Origin: Streptomyces sp. NBC_00236
Lineage (GTDB): Bacteria > Actinomycetota > Actinomycetes > Streptomycetales > Streptomycetaceae
DNA: 64,000 nucleotides
Direction: 5' to 3'
Assembly: GCF_036195045.1 (NCBI RefSeq)
Contig: NZ_CP108100.1
Span: 744,001-808,000, forward strand
The notes under the pieces are model-generated. The model searched no databases. It was not told where the DNA came from and saw only the letters and a program-made list of their open reading frames with translations. This document shows positions 18,184 through 27,173 of this stretch, one piece after another (position 1 is the first letter of the stretch; every line of letters starts with the position of its first letter). The position numbers and the translations under genes were made by a program.

Positions 18184-18834
18184 ATGGAGACCACACGACA
18201 GGCCGAACGCCAGCGGTCCGCGGCCGAACGCCGCCGCCGCGAGCTGCTCGAGGCCGCCGACCGCGTGGTGCTCAGGGACGGTCCCGGGGCCTCGATGAAC
18301 GCCATCGCGGCAGAGGCGGGCATCACCAAGCCCATCCTCTACCGGCACTTCGGCGACAAGGGCGGCCTCTACCGCGCTCTCGCCAAGCGGCACACCGACG
18401 CGCTGCTGAGTGCCCTGCGGGCCGCGCTCGACGCCCCCGCCGACCGCCGCGCCCGCGTCGAGGCGACGCTCGACACCTACCTCGCGGCGATCGAGGCCCG
18501 CCCGCAGGTATACCGCTTCCTGATGCACCCGTCCGACGACGCGGCACCCCCCTCCGAGCAGGGCTTCGACGTGGGGCGGCACTCCGCCCCGCTGCTGCGC
18601 CGGCTCGGCGAGGAGCTCGCCACGGTCATCGCGGAGCGGGTGGACCTCGGCCCCGACAGCCAGGAGATGGCCCGGATCTGGGGCCACGGCATCGTCGGCA
18701 TGATGCACGCGGCGGGCGACTGGTGGCTGGGGGAACGCCCCTGCTCGCGCGAGCAGTTGGTGCGGAGTCTGGCCGATCTGCTCTGGGGCAGGCTGGCCGC
18801 GGCGGGCGACCGCCCCGGCGGACCCGGGTTCTGA
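18184..18834 (+). CDS. TetR family regulator (probable acyl-CoA metabolism)
   Basis: A 216-residue TetR protein. The N-terminal HTH (about 15-60) reads ASMNAIAAEAGITKPILYRHFGDKGGLYRAL. The C-terminal half is a ligand-binding helical domain resembling TetR_C regulators found next to fatty-acid genes. ATG at 18184 is preceded by GGGAGAAACGAC. It is divergent from the acyl-CoA dehydrogenase and is the natural candidate to bind the operator at 18054-18075. It is convergent with the deformylase gene, with only 12 bases between. Confidence 0.9.
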   Translation: METTRQAERQRSAAERRRRELLEAADRVVLRDGPGASMNAIAAEAGITKPILYRHFGDKGGLYRALAKRHTDALLSALRAALDAPADRRARVEATLDTYLAAIEARPQVYRFLMHPSDDAAPPSEQGFDVGRHSAPLLRRLGEELATVIAERVDLGPDSQEMARIWGHGIVGMMHAAGDWWLGERPCSREQLVRSLADLLWGRLAAAGDRPGGPGF

Positions 18835-18846
18835 CCCCCGCGGCCC

Positions 18847-19401
18847 TCAGCCGGCGCGCCCCCAGGGCGCCCGGCGGGCCGCGCGCAGCGCGCGTGCCCT
18901 GCGCAGCCCGGTCAGCCGGTCCGTGTAGACGGCCCCTTCGAGATGGTCGCACTCGTGCTGGAGGCAACGGGCGAAGAAGCCCGTCCCGCTGATCCGCACC
19001 GGCTCCCCGTCGGCCGTCAGCCCCTCGACCACGGCCTGGTCGAAGCGTGGGGTACCGGCCTCGATGCCCGGGAGCGACAGGCAGCCCTCGGGGCCGCGCA
19101 CGGTGATGCCGTCGGCCTCGACGAGCGTGGGGTTGACCACGTGTCCGAGATGACGGACGTCCTCGTCGTCGGGGCAGTCGAAGACGAACACCCGGAGCGG
19201 CACACCGACCTGGTTGGCGGCGAGGCCGACGCCCTGCGCCTCGTACATCGTGGCGAACATGTCCTCGATCAGCCGGGTGAGCGACGGACCGAAGTCCGTG
19301 ACCGGCTCGCAAGGGGCATGGAGCACCGGGTCGCCGAGCAGGCTCATGGTCCGGACGAGGCCGGAACTGCCGGGGATGGGGCGGTTTCGCATGACGGCCA
19401 T
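18847..19401 (-). CDS. def: Peptide deformylase
   Basis: A 184-residue metalloenzyme that removes the N-formyl group from nascent proteins. All three motifs are intact: GVGLAANQVG (motif 1), EGCLSLPG (motif 2, with the metal-binding Cys) and HECDHLEG (motif 3, HExxH). The start at 19401 has a weak GGTGGA upstream; ATG at 19392 is the alternative. Not adjacent to fmt, so this is probably one of several def paralogues. Confidence 0.93.
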   Translation of the reverse strand: MAVMRNRPIPGSSGLVRTMSLLGDPVLHAPCEPVTDFGPSLTRLIEDMFATMYEAQGVGLAANQVGVPLRVFVFDCPDDEDVRHLGHVVNPTLVEADGITVRGPEGCLSLPGIEAGTPRFDQAVVEGLTADGEPVRISGTGFFARCLQHECDHLEGAVYTDRLTGLRRARALRAARRAPWGRAG

Positions 19402-19986
19402 CGTACGTTCCACCGCAACGCCCGATGCCGGTCGCGGCCATGGCCGGATCGCCGCCACGGCGACCTGTGAAACGTCGGGCGGCCACCCAGGCGGACAGTG
19501 CGGAGGTGACGACGGCCATGTCGCGCGACCTGCGGGTGCGGGCCGTCATCGATCAGCGGTTGCTGAGCGAGCCCGGTGCGGCGGGCCGGGGGGCGCCACC
19601 CCGGCCGACGGGGTCCAGGTACGCGCGGTCACCGAGGCCCCCCACAGGACCGTCCTGTCCCGCGGCCGTGACGGCCCTTGAACAGCCTTGTCCTGCGTCG
19701 TATCTCCGGCATGGCGGAAACGCGACGGCCGGACGCCGCGAGGCGGCGTACCGAGGACCCCCCGGGCCCCGGCTCGTGGGGTCGACGGCGTGAAATGACC
19801 GGGCGCCGCTGCTCCTGATCCCGGACAATCGCCCTGACCTGTATGTTTGCCAGACAAATGAAGTGGTGTTAGTTCGCGCGTGTCTCGTTCCACGGGAACT
19901 CCACGGTCCGGACGGTGCCGCCGTGCTTCCGCCGCGCCGGACATCGATAGGCTGGGCGCGGACCGATGCAAGGAGGATCTAGGACG
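19402..19986. other. 585-base stretch without a recognisable gene
   Basis: Open frames here lack recognisable domains and convincing starts. Upstream of murT, TAGGCT (19948-19953) is a plausible -10, with a weak -35-like TTCCGC 15 bases before it. The rest appears non-coding, or holds a gene I cannot recognise. Confidence 0.4.
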
Positions 19987-21225
19987 ATGGCAGGCAACAC
20001 GGAGCCGTTGTCGCCGCGGGCCAAGCTGGCCGTGACGGCGGGCAAGGCCGCTGCGGCGGTGTCGCGAGCGGCCGGGCGAGGCAGCGGATCGGTGATCGGC
20101 GGCCGGGTGGCGCTCAAGCTCGACCCCGACCTGCTGGGGCGGCTGGCGCAGCACCTGGACGTGATCCTCGTGTCGGCGACGAACGGCAAGACGACCACGA
20201 CCCGGCTGATCGCCGAGGCGCTGCGGGCCGCGGGCCCGGTCGTGTCGAACGCGCTGGGCGCCAACATGCCCGCGGGCATCACCTCGGCCCTGGCCGGTGG
20301 CTCGGACGCGCAGTACGGCGTGATCGAGGTCGACGAGAAGTACCTCGCCGGCGTCGCGCGCGACACGACGCCCAAGGTGATCGCGCTGCTCAACCTCTCG
20401 CGCGACCAGCTGGACCGGGCCGCTGAGACCCGGATGCTGGCCGAGAAGTGGCGGGAGGGGCTGTCCGGCTCGAAGGCCGTGATCGTGGCCAACGCCGACG
20501 ACCCGCTGATCGTCTGGGCTGCCTCCTCCTCTCCCAACGTGGTGTGGGTCGCGGCCGGCCAGGCGTGGAAGGACGACGCCTGGTCCTGCCCGTCCTGCGG
20601 CGGTGTGATGCAGCGCCCCGGCGACGACTGGTTCTGCGGCGAGTGCGGCTTCCGCCGCCCGCCGCCCAGCTGGGTCCTGCACGGTGACTACGTGCTCGAC
20701 CCGCACGGTTCGGCGTGGCCGATCCATCTCCAGCTGCCGGGCCGCGCCAACAAGGCCAACGCCACCAGCTCGGCTGCCGTGGCCGCCGTGTTCGGGGTGC
20801 CGCCGCAGGTCGCCCTGGAGCGGATGTACCAGGTGCAGGCCGTCGCGGGCCGCTACGACGTGGTCACCTTCCTCGGCCGCGAACTCCGCCTCCTGCTGGC
20901 GAAGAACCCCGCGGGCTGGCTGGAGACGTTCTCCCTGATCGACCCGCCGCCCACCCCGGTGATCCTTTCCGTGAACGCCCGCGGCGCGGACGGTACGGAC
21001 ACCTCGTGGCTGTGGGACGTGGACTACACCCAGCTCGCGGGCCACCCGATCTTCGTGCTCGGTGACCGGAAGCTGGACCTCGCGGTCCGACTCGAAGTGG
21101 CCGGTCTCGACTTCCGGGTCTGCGAGAACCTCGACGAGGCCGTCCAGCAGGCTCCGCCCGGACGCATCGAGGTCATCGCCAACTACACCGCCTTCCAGGA
21201 TCTGCGCCGTCGTGTCGGCAACTGA
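19987..21225 (+). CDS. murT: Lipid II isoglutaminyl synthase, MurT subunit
   Basis: A 412-residue Mur-ligase-like protein. It has the ATP-binding SATNGKTTTTRLI (about 61-73), a central zinc ribbon with two Cys pairs (SCPSCGG and FCGECGF, about 200-222) typical of MurT, and a C-terminal DUF1727 domain (about 300-412). With GatD it amidates the alpha-carboxyl of D-Glu in lipid II, making D-isoglutamine, needed for efficient cross-linking. ATG at 19987 follows AAGGAGGA. gatD starts 34 bases after the stop. Confidence 0.95.
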   Translation: MAGNTEPLSPRAKLAVTAGKAAAAVSRAAGRGSGSVIGGRVALKLDPDLLGRLAQHLDVILVSATNGKTTTTRLIAEALRAAGPVVSNALGANMPAGITSALAGGSDAQYGVIEVDEKYLAGVARDTTPKVIALLNLSRDQLDRAAETRMLAEKWREGLSGSKAVIVANADDPLIVWAASSSPNVVWVAAGQAWKDDAWSCPSCGGVMQRPGDDWFCGECGFRRPPPSWVLHGDYVLDPHGSAWPIHLQLPGRANKANATSSAAVAAVFGVPPQVALERMYQVQAVAGRYDVVTFLGRELRLLLAKNPAGWLETFSLIDPPPTPVILSVNARGADGTDTSWLWDVDYTQLAGHPIFVLGDRKLDLAVRLEVAGLDFRVCENLDEAVQQAPPGRIEVIANYTAFQDLRRRVGN

Positions 21226-21259
21226 CCCCGGCCCCGGGCCCCTCAGGAGAGGACGAAGC

Positions 21260-21988
21260 ATGAGCAACAACAGCCTGCGGCTGGTGTGGGTCTACCCGGA
21301 CCTGCTGAGCACCTACGGCGACCAGGGCAACGCCCTCGTCGTGGAGCGCCGGGCCCGTCAGCGCGGCCTCGACGTGTCGCGCGTCGACGTGCGCAGCGAC
21401 CAGCCGGTCCCCACGTCCGGGGACATCTATCTGATCGGCGGCGGTGAGGACCGCCCGCAGCGGCTCGCGGCGGAGCGGCTGCGCCGCGACGGCGGCCTCA
21501 GCCGGGCCGCGTCCAACGGCGCGATCATCTTCTCGGTCTGCGCGGGCTACCAGATCCTCGGCCACGAGTTCGTCAACGACCTCGGTGAGCGCGAGCAGGG
21601 CCTCGGGCTGCTCGACGTGGTCTCCACCCGTGGCGAGGGGGCCCGGTGCGTCGGCGACGTGCTCGGGGACATCGACCCGCGCCTCGGGCTGCCACCGCTG
21701 ACCGGCTTCGAGAACCACCAGGGCGTCACCCATCTCGGGCCGACGGCACGCCCGTTCGCCCAGGTGCGGTTCGGCCGGGGCAACGGCACGGGTGACGGGA
21801 CCGAGGGCGCGTACAACGACACCGTCTTCGGCACGTACATGCACGGCCCCGTCATGGCCCGCAACCCGCTGATCGCCGATCTCCTGCTGAAGCTGGCCCT
21901 CGACGTGAACGCGCTCCCGCCCTGCGACGACCGCTGGTACGAGGCGCTGCGCGCCGAGCGGATCGCCGCCGCGACACAGCCCGCCTGA
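21260..21988 (+). CDS. gatD: Lipid II isoglutaminyl synthase, GatD glutaminase subunit
   Basis: A 242-residue CobQ-like class I glutamine amidotransferase. The nucleophile Cys lies in IIFSVCAGYQILGHEF (about residue 94) and the catalytic His in GTYMHGPVMARNP (about 195). It supplies ammonia from glutamine to MurT. The N-terminal VYPDLLSTYGDQGNA is characteristic of GatD. ATG at 21260 has GAGAGGA upstream. It forms an operon with murT; a hairpin or promoter region follows before pfkA. Confidence 0.95.
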   Translation: MSNNSLRLVWVYPDLLSTYGDQGNALVVERRARQRGLDVSRVDVRSDQPVPTSGDIYLIGGGEDRPQRLAAERLRRDGGLSRAASNGAIIFSVCAGYQILGHEFVNDLGEREQGLGLLDVVSTRGEGARCVGDVLGDIDPRLGLPPLTGFENHQGVTHLGPTARPFAQVRFGRGNGTGDGTEGAYNDTVFGTYMHGPVMARNPLIADLLLKLALDVNALPPCDDRWYEALRAERIAAATQPA

Positions 21989-22043
21989 TGAGGCCTGTTT
22001 CGCTCAGCTGAGCGGAGTCCAGCAGGCGGACGCCCGGTTCGGT

Positions 22044-22073
22044 CCCGCCACCCTGCGCCGGTAGGGTGGCGGG
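22044..22073. promoter_or_regulatory. 11-bp inverted repeat between gatD and pfkA (terminator or pfkA promoter)
   Basis: Perfect 11-bp arms (22044-22054 / 22063-22073) flank an 8-base loop. The right arm contains TAGGGT (22062-22067), a plausible Streptomyces -10 with TTCGGT about 18 bases upstream. It may end murT-gatD transcription, start pfkA transcription, or both. Confidence 0.5.
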
Positions 22074-22131
22074 GATCCAACCGGACGACGTGGTCCGGTC
22101 GTCGGCCCACGTTGCAAAGGTTTCCCGGGCA

Positions 22132-23157
22132 ATGCGAATTGGTGTGCTCACCTCCGGCGGCGACTGCCCCGGCCTCAATGCCGTCATCCGTTCCGTCGTC
22201 CACCGCGCTGTGGTCGACCACGGCGACGAGGTCATCGGCTTCCACGACGGGTGGCGGGGCCTCCTCGAGTGCGACTACCGCAAGCTCGACCTCGACGCGG
22301 TCGGCGGCATCCTCGCCCGCGGCGGTACGATCCTCGGCTCCTCCCGGGTCCAGCCCGCGCATCTGCGCGGCGGTGTGGAGACGGCCAGGGGCCATGTCGC
22401 GGACCTCGGCCTCGACGCGATCATCCCGATCGGCGGCGAGGGCACGCTGAAGGCGGCCAACCTGCTGTCCGAGGCGGGGCTGCCGATCGTCGGCGTACCG
22501 AAGACGATCGACAACGACATCGCGTCCACCGACGTGACCTTCGGTTTCGACACCGCCGTCGGCGTGGCGACCGAGGCTCTGGACCGGCTGAAGACCACCG
22601 CCGAGTCCCACCAGCGCGTCATGATCGTCGAGGTCATGGGACGCCACACCGGCTGGATCGCCCTGCACTCCGGAATGGCGGCCGGCGCGCACGCCATCGT
22701 CGTTCCCGAGCGGCCCTTCGACATCGACGAACTCACCGAGCTGGTCGGCCGGCGCTTCTCGGCCGGCAAGAAGTTCGCGATCGTCGTGGTCGCCGAGGGC
22801 GCGAAGCCGCGCGAGGGCTCCATGGAGTTCGAGTCGGGCGTCAAGGACGTCTACGGGCACGAGCGCTTCGCCGGTGTGGCGACGCAGCTCTCCATCGAGC
22901 TGGAGCAGCGCCTGGGCAAGGAGGCGCGCCCGGTGATCCTCGGCCACGTACAGCGCGGCGGTACGCCGACCGCGTACGACCGTGTCCTCGCGACCCGCTT
23001 CGGCTGGCACGCGGTGGAGGCGGCGCACCGCGGCGAGTTCGGCATGATGACGGCCCTGCGCGGCACGGACATCACGATGGTGCCCCTCGCGGACGCCGTG
23101 GAGACCCTGAAGACGGTCCCCGCCGAGCGCTACGCCGAGGCCGAGTGCGTGCTCTGA
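22132..23157 (+). CDS. pfkA: 6-phosphofructokinase (ATP-type)
   Basis: A 341-residue glycolytic kinase converting fructose-6-phosphate to fructose-1,6-bisphosphate. It shows GVLTSGGDCPGLNA at the N-terminus, IPIGGEGTLKAA (about 101-112; the Gly after GGE is the ATP-type residue, whereas PPi-type enzymes carry Asp), PKTIDNDI with the catalytic Asp (about 125) and MGRHTGWIA. ATG at 22132 begins the conserved MRIGVLTSGGD. Streptomyces usually carry several pfk copies, so this is one paralogue. A strong terminator follows. Confidence 0.95.
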   Translation: MRIGVLTSGGDCPGLNAVIRSVVHRAVVDHGDEVIGFHDGWRGLLECDYRKLDLDAVGGILARGGTILGSSRVQPAHLRGGVETARGHVADLGLDAIIPIGGEGTLKAANLLSEAGLPIVGVPKTIDNDIASTDVTFGFDTAVGVATEALDRLKTTAESHQRVMIVEVMGRHTGWIALHSGMAAGAHAIVVPERPFDIDELTELVGRRFSAGKKFAIVVVAEGAKPREGSMEFESGVKDVYGHERFAGVATQLSIELEQRLGKEARPVILGHVQRGGTPTAYDRVLATRFGWHAVEAAHRGEFGMMTALRGTDITMVPLADAVETLKTVPAERYAEAECVL

Positions 23158-23174
23158 GACACACCACCGTCTGA

Positions 23175-23212
23175 GAACCGCCCCCGGCCGCAGTTGCGGC
23201 CGGGGGCGGTTC
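23175..23212 (+). terminator. Strong terminator after pfkA
   Basis: A perfect 18-bp inverted repeat (23175-23192 / 23195-23212), with effectively a tetraloop, followed by TCTACTCT. Confidence 0.9.
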
Positions 23213-23276
23213 TACTCTGGTCGGGACAACCGGCACGAAACAGGGACGTCCCGACGTTCCCATCGGGAGTGAACAG

Positions 23277-24227
23277 ATGGATCACAGCGGGCACGGCATG
23301 AACATGGATCTGCCGCCGTTCACGCTGGGACGCGGGCTCCAGTTCTCCGCGGACCCGTTCTTCCTGATCGGCTGCGTCCTCGCAGTGGTCCTGTACGCGT
23401 ACGCGGTGCTGCGGCTGCGCAGACGCGGGGACGGCTGGCCGGTCAGCCGGACCGTCTTCTTCGTCGTCGGGGTGCTGACCATCGCCCTGGTGATGTGTAC
23501 CCGGCTCAACGACTACGGCATGGTCATGTTCAGCGTGCACATGGTGCAGCACATGGTGATCAGCATGCTGTCGCCGATCCTGCTGCTGCTCGGTGCGCCC
23601 GTGACCCTCGCTCTGCGTGCCCTGCCGGTGGCGGGGCGGGACAGGAAGGGGCCCCGTGAGCTCCTCCTGATGCTGCTGCACAGCCGCTACATGAAGATCA
23701 TCACGCATCCCGCGTTCACCATCCCGCTCTTCATCGCCAGCCTGTACGCCCTGTACTTCACCCCGCTCTTCGACTTCCTGATGGGTTCGACGGCCGGGCA
23801 CCTCGCGATGATGGTGCACTTCCTGGCGGTCGGCCTGGTCTTCTTCTGGCCGATCATGGGCATCGACCCGGGGCCGCACCGCCCGGGCTATCTGATGAGG
23901 ATGCTGGAGCTGTTCGCCGGGATGCCGTTCCACGCCTTCTTCGGCATCGCGCTGATGATGGCGAGCGAGCCGATGGTGAAGGTCTACGAGAACCCGCCGG
24001 CCTCGCTCGGCATCGACGCCCTGTCCGACCAGAACGCGGCCGGCGGCATCGCGTGGGCGTTCAGCGAGATCCCCTCGGTGCTGGTCCTGGTGGCCCTGGT
24101 GTTCCAGTGGTACCGCTCGGAACAGCGGACGGCGAAGCGCTCGGACCGTGCCGCGGACCGGGACGGCGACCAGGAGCTGCAGGCGTACAACGCCTATCTC
24201 GCGTCCTTGCAGGCGCGCGGACAGTAG
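23277..24227 (+). CDS. CtaG-family cytochrome c oxidase assembly membrane protein
   Basis: A 316-residue protein with about seven hydrophobic helices of the CtaG (caa3-type oxidase assembly) family. It starts with a His/Met-rich MDHSGHGMNMD segment suited to copper binding. Further conserved features are FSVHMVQHMVISMLSPILL (about 82-100) with paired His, and GHLAMMVHFLAVGL. The C-terminus is soluble and charged (RSEQRTAKRSDRAADRDGD). It probably helps deliver copper to cytochrome c oxidase or acts in copper transport; the exact role is inferred. ATG at 23277 is preceded by GGGAGTG. Confidence 0.9.
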   Translation: MDHSGHGMNMDLPPFTLGRGLQFSADPFFLIGCVLAVVLYAYAVLRLRRRGDGWPVSRTVFFVVGVLTIALVMCTRLNDYGMVMFSVHMVQHMVISMLSPILLLLGAPVTLALRALPVAGRDRKGPRELLLMLLHSRYMKIITHPAFTIPLFIASLYALYFTPLFDFLMGSTAGHLAMMVHFLAVGLVFFWPIMGIDPGPHRPGYLMRMLELFAGMPFHAFFGIALMMASEPMVKVYENPPASLGIDALSDQNAAGGIAWAFSEIPSVLVLVALVFQWYRSEQRTAKRSDRAADRDGDQELQAYNAYLASLQARGQ

Positions 24228-24284
24228 CGGTGGAGGGGCCTTCGGGGTGACGATGGCATCCACAGCCTCGAGGAGGGTGCGCGC

Positions 24285-24443
24285 ATGTCCGGATCCACGA
24301 AGGCAATGGGAGTGCTCACCGTAGGTGCCCTGGTGGCAGTCACCGCGTACACGGTGGCGCTGGGGAGCAACGGCTGGCTCTGGTTCGGCTGGGTGGTGCT
24401 GGGGCTGATCACGATGGGAATGGTCGCCACCCGCGAGACCTGA
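24285..24443 (+). CDS. 52-residue membrane peptide downstream of CtaG-like gene
   Basis: A short gene of 52 codons starting at ATG 24285 behind GAGGAGG. The product is almost all hydrophobic: a first helix about residues 7-26 (MGVLTVGALVAVTAYTVALG) and a second about 31-47 (WLWFGWVVLGLITMGMVA). Nearly every codon ends in G or C. It lies 57 bases after the CtaG-like gene and could be co-transcribed. Small two-helix proteins of this kind are widespread and functionally uncharacterised in Streptomyces. Confidence 0.75.
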   Translation: MSGSTKAMGVLTVGALVAVTAYTVALGSNGWLWFGWVVLGLITMGMVATRET

Positions 24444-25317
24444 GCCGGACGGGGAGGGGCCCGGCCTTCCGGTGCATCCGGAGGGTGCGGGCCCACGGCC
24501 GCCTCCGGGCCCCTGCCCCGGCCGGGCGGACGCTCCTCCGATGCGCGCGAACGGCGCACGAAGGGCACCGTGATCGACAGGCTGCGGCAATCCGCACAGT
24601 GACGGCGGCCGAACACACGGCGCGCGACACCGCGGACGTGAATTCGGGGCAAACAGTGACCTTGGGGGCCCGTGCCCGGCCGGGTACGAATCAGCACATC
24701 CGCACCCTCCACCCGGCCGCGGACGGCTCCCCCGCGGCACCCTGAGGCCGCTTCCCGTAGGCCCCGCCGAGCCGGCCCCCGGGGCCCGGACGCCGCCCGT
24801 CGTACACCATCGTGTACGCCCGGGGACGGCGTACACGCGCGCCGCCACGCCGTCCCGGACCCGCCCGGTTGTCACTCTCCGCCCCATGTCGGTACATGGT
24901 TGAACCATCCACATGGCCGTCGACGACCTCGACGAGGACTTCTCCGGAGGGCCGTCACCGGCGGCATCCACCCGGTTGCCCTGCGGATTCACCGTCTGCC
25001 CTCCAGCAGCCGATCGGTCGCGGCACCGGCTGCCACGTACCGTCACCCGGGAGCCTGGATCTCCCTCCCGTCACCCACCGTGCGCACCGGCCGTCAGCCC
25101 TCACGACCCCAGCCCGGCCGCCCGCACGCAATCGCGAACGGGCCGCCTCCGCCTCACCCGCGGCATGAGCCACTCCCGGAACGGAGCGTTCACGCGCCGT
25201 CGGAAGCACCCCCGCCGGCGGGCAACGCAGGCACCTCGAAGGGCGGCCAACCCCACCTCCCCCGGCGTCCGTTCGAGGAGTGGCCGAGTTAACGCGCTCG
25301 TAAGGCAGTTGTGATTT

Positions 25318-25376
25318 AAGTCTTGACAGGTGCCTATCACCACGCCACCTTGGGAGCGCTCCCACAATCAAGACTT
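25318..25376. promoter_or_regulatory. 9-bp inverted repeat flanking the CebR box
   Basis: AAGTCTTGA (25318-25326) and TCAAGACTT (25368-25376) are perfect inverted copies 41 bases apart. The left arm overlaps a TTGACA -35-like hexamer and the right arm lies just downstream of the CebR-type box. It could bind a second regulator or form a loop; function unknown. Confidence 0.5.
25351..25364. promoter_or_regulatory. CebR-type operator
   Basis: TGGGAGCGCTCCCA is a perfect 14-bp palindrome and matches the published CebR consensus of Streptomyces cellulose/cello-oligosaccharide regulons. It lies 127 bases before the xylanase start. CebR is released by cellobiose or cellotriose, so the gene should be induced by cellulose breakdown products. 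Confidence 0.92.
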
Positions 25377-25491
25377 GCACACTCCACTCCCCTCCCTTCT
25401 CCCCCAACACCGGGTGGTGAAAGGGGTGTTACGGGGCGCAGCCGCGCCCCCCGTAACGCTCCATGCCGCCCGGCCGAGGAAGGCATTTGTC

Positions 25492-27027
25492 ATGAGCTTG
25501 GTGAAGCGCTGTAGACACAGCCGCACGGGAGGGCTCCCGACCCTCCTGGTCGGAGCCCTGGCCCTCGCCTCCACCCTGATGGGCGCACCGGCGACCGCGG
25601 CCGAGCAGGGCACCTTGCACGAACTCGCCACCGCCCAGGGCAAGTACTTCGGTTCCGCCACCGACAACCCCGAGCTGCCCGATGCCGCCTACGCGGCCGT
25701 CCTGGGCTCCGAGTTCGGCCAGATCACCCCCGGCAACTCCATGAAGTGGGACACCACCGAGCCGGCGCAGGGCCAGTTCAACTTCGCCCAGGGCGATGTG
25801 ATCACCGACTTCGCCCAGCAACACGGCCAGACGGTGCGCGGCCACACGCTCGTCTGGCACAACCAGCTGCCCGGCTGGGTCGACGCGCTGCCATCGGCGC
25901 AGGTCGAGGCCGCCATGACGAACCACGTCACCGAGGAGGCGACGCACTACCGCGGCGCGGTCTCCGCGTGGGACGTGGTGAACGAGCCGTTCAACGAGGA
26001 CGGGACCTTCCGCACGAGCCCCTTCTACACCGCCATGGGCAGCGACTACATCGCCACCGCCCTGCGCGCCGCCCACGCCGCGGACCCGGACGCCAAGCTG
26101 TACATCAACGACTACAACATCGAGGGCCTCGGCGCGAAGAGCGACGCCATGTACGCCCTGGTGAGCGAGCTGCTGGACGAGGGTGTGCCGCTCGACGGGG
26201 TCGGCATGCAGGCGCATCTGGCCGTGCAGTACGGCTTCCCCTACCAGATGCAGGCGAACATGCAGCGGTTCGCCGACCTCGGGCTCGACGTGGCCGTCAC
26301 CGAACTCGACGTGCGTATGCAACTGCCCGCCGACAGCGCCAAGACGGCCACACAGTCCTCGTACTACCGACAGGTGACCGAGGCCTGCCTGGCGGTCGAG
26401 CGCTGCGTCGGCATCACCGTCTGGGACTACACGGACAAGTACTCCTGGGTCCCCAGCACGTTCCCGGGTGAGGGCGCGGCCAACCTGTACGACGAGAACC
26501 TGCTGCCGAAGCCCGCCCACTCCGCCGTGCGCACCGCGCTGGGCGGAGACGACGACGGCGGCGAGGGCGGCGAACCGGGCACGCTCAAGGCCCAGTACCG
26601 CAGCAGCGACTCCTCCTCGGGCGACAACCAGATCAAGCCGGGCCTCCAACTCGTGAACACCGGCGACACGGCGTCCGGACTCTCGGACGTGACGGTCCGT
26701 TACTGGTTCACTTCCGACAACGGGGCATCCACGTACGGCACTTGGTGCGACTGGACCCCGATCGGCTGCTCCACCGTGACCCATCGCGTCGCCGCCGTGA
26801 GCACCCCGAGGACAGGCGCCGACCACTACCTCGAAGTGGGCTTCACCGGCGGCAGCCTGGCGCCCGGCGCCACCACCGGAGAGATCCAGCTGCGCCTCAG
26901 CAAGACGGACTGGTCGAACTTCGACGAGTCGGACGACTACAGCCACGGATCCGGCAGCTCGTACGCGGACGCCGACAGGATCACCGTGTACGTCGGCGGC
27001 GAACTGGTCTGGGGCATCGAGCCCTGA
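25492..27027 (+). CDS. Secreted GH10 endo-beta-1,4-xylanase with CBM3
   Basis: A 511-residue secreted enzyme. The Sec signal peptide (about 1-37) has basic KRCRHSR, a hydrophobic core and a cut after ATAA. The GH10 barrel (about 40-345) carries the acid/base Glu165 in WDVVNEPF and the nucleophile Glu271 in VTELDVRM. A short Gly/Asp/Glu linker (about 348-358) leads to a CBM3-like module (about 360-511, [21 protein letters not shown]). It cuts internal xylan bonds. There is no Fn3 domain, unlike its three neighbours. ATG at 25492 has GAGGAAGG; a CebR-type box precedes it. Confidence 0.95.
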   Translation: MSLVKRCRHSRTGGLPTLLVGALALASTLMGAPATAAEQGTLHELATAQGKYFGSATDNPELPDAAYAAVLGSEFGQITPGNSMKWDTTEPAQGQFNFAQGDVITDFAQQHGQTVRGHTLVWHNQLPGWVDALPSAQVEAAMTNHVTEEATHYRGAVSAWDVVNEPFNEDGTFRTSPFYTAMGSDYIATALRAAHAADPDAKLYINDYNIEGLGAKSDAMYALVSELLDEGVPLDGVGMQAHLAVQYGFPYQMQANMQRFADLGLDVAVTELDVRMQLPADSAKTATQSSYYRQVTEACLAVERCVGITVWDYTDKYSWVPSTFPGEGAANLYDENLLPKPAHSAVRTALGGDDDGGEGGEPGTLKAQYRSSDSSSGDNQIKPGLQLVNTGDTASGLSDVTVRYWFTSDNGASTYGTWCDWTPIGCSTVTHRVAAVSTPRTGADHYLEVGFTGGSLAPGATTGEIQLRLSKTDWSNFDESDDYSHGSGSSYADADRITVYVGGELVWGIEP

Positions 27028-27173
27028 CCGTCGGCCACGCCGGCCATCCGCTCCCACCGCTTTCCGCTCCCCGCCGCATCACCCCGCGCCTTCCCCGCGC
27101 GTCTCCCCGCTCCCACCCCCGTCCCCCTTCTTTCGTCCCCCTTTCCCCAACGACACCCGCCAATGGAGGATTT

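Larger units (their letters stand above)
24444..25491. other. 1-kb region without a recognisable gene, upstream of the glycoside hydrolase cluster
   Basis: No frame gives a recognisable protein. A GC-rich imperfect hairpin just after the 52-codon gene (about 24461-24494) may be a terminator. The last 200 bases hold the regulatory elements of the xylanase gene: TTGACA at 25323-25328, the CebR-type box at 25351-25364, and an inverted repeat flanking it. Confidence 0.6.

Noticed and set aside
19425..19793. 122-codon plus-strand frame between def and murT
   Set aside because: No recognisable domain, poor start and low-complexity ending; it could not be supported as a gene.
24672..25292. Long plus-strand open frame before the xylanase
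   Set aside because: Composition is Pro/Arg/Ser-rich with no motif or good start; typical of non-coding high-GC sequence.
27028..27173. A second CebR operator before GH48
   Set aside because: Only half sites (CGCTCCCA) are present; there is no complete palindrome.
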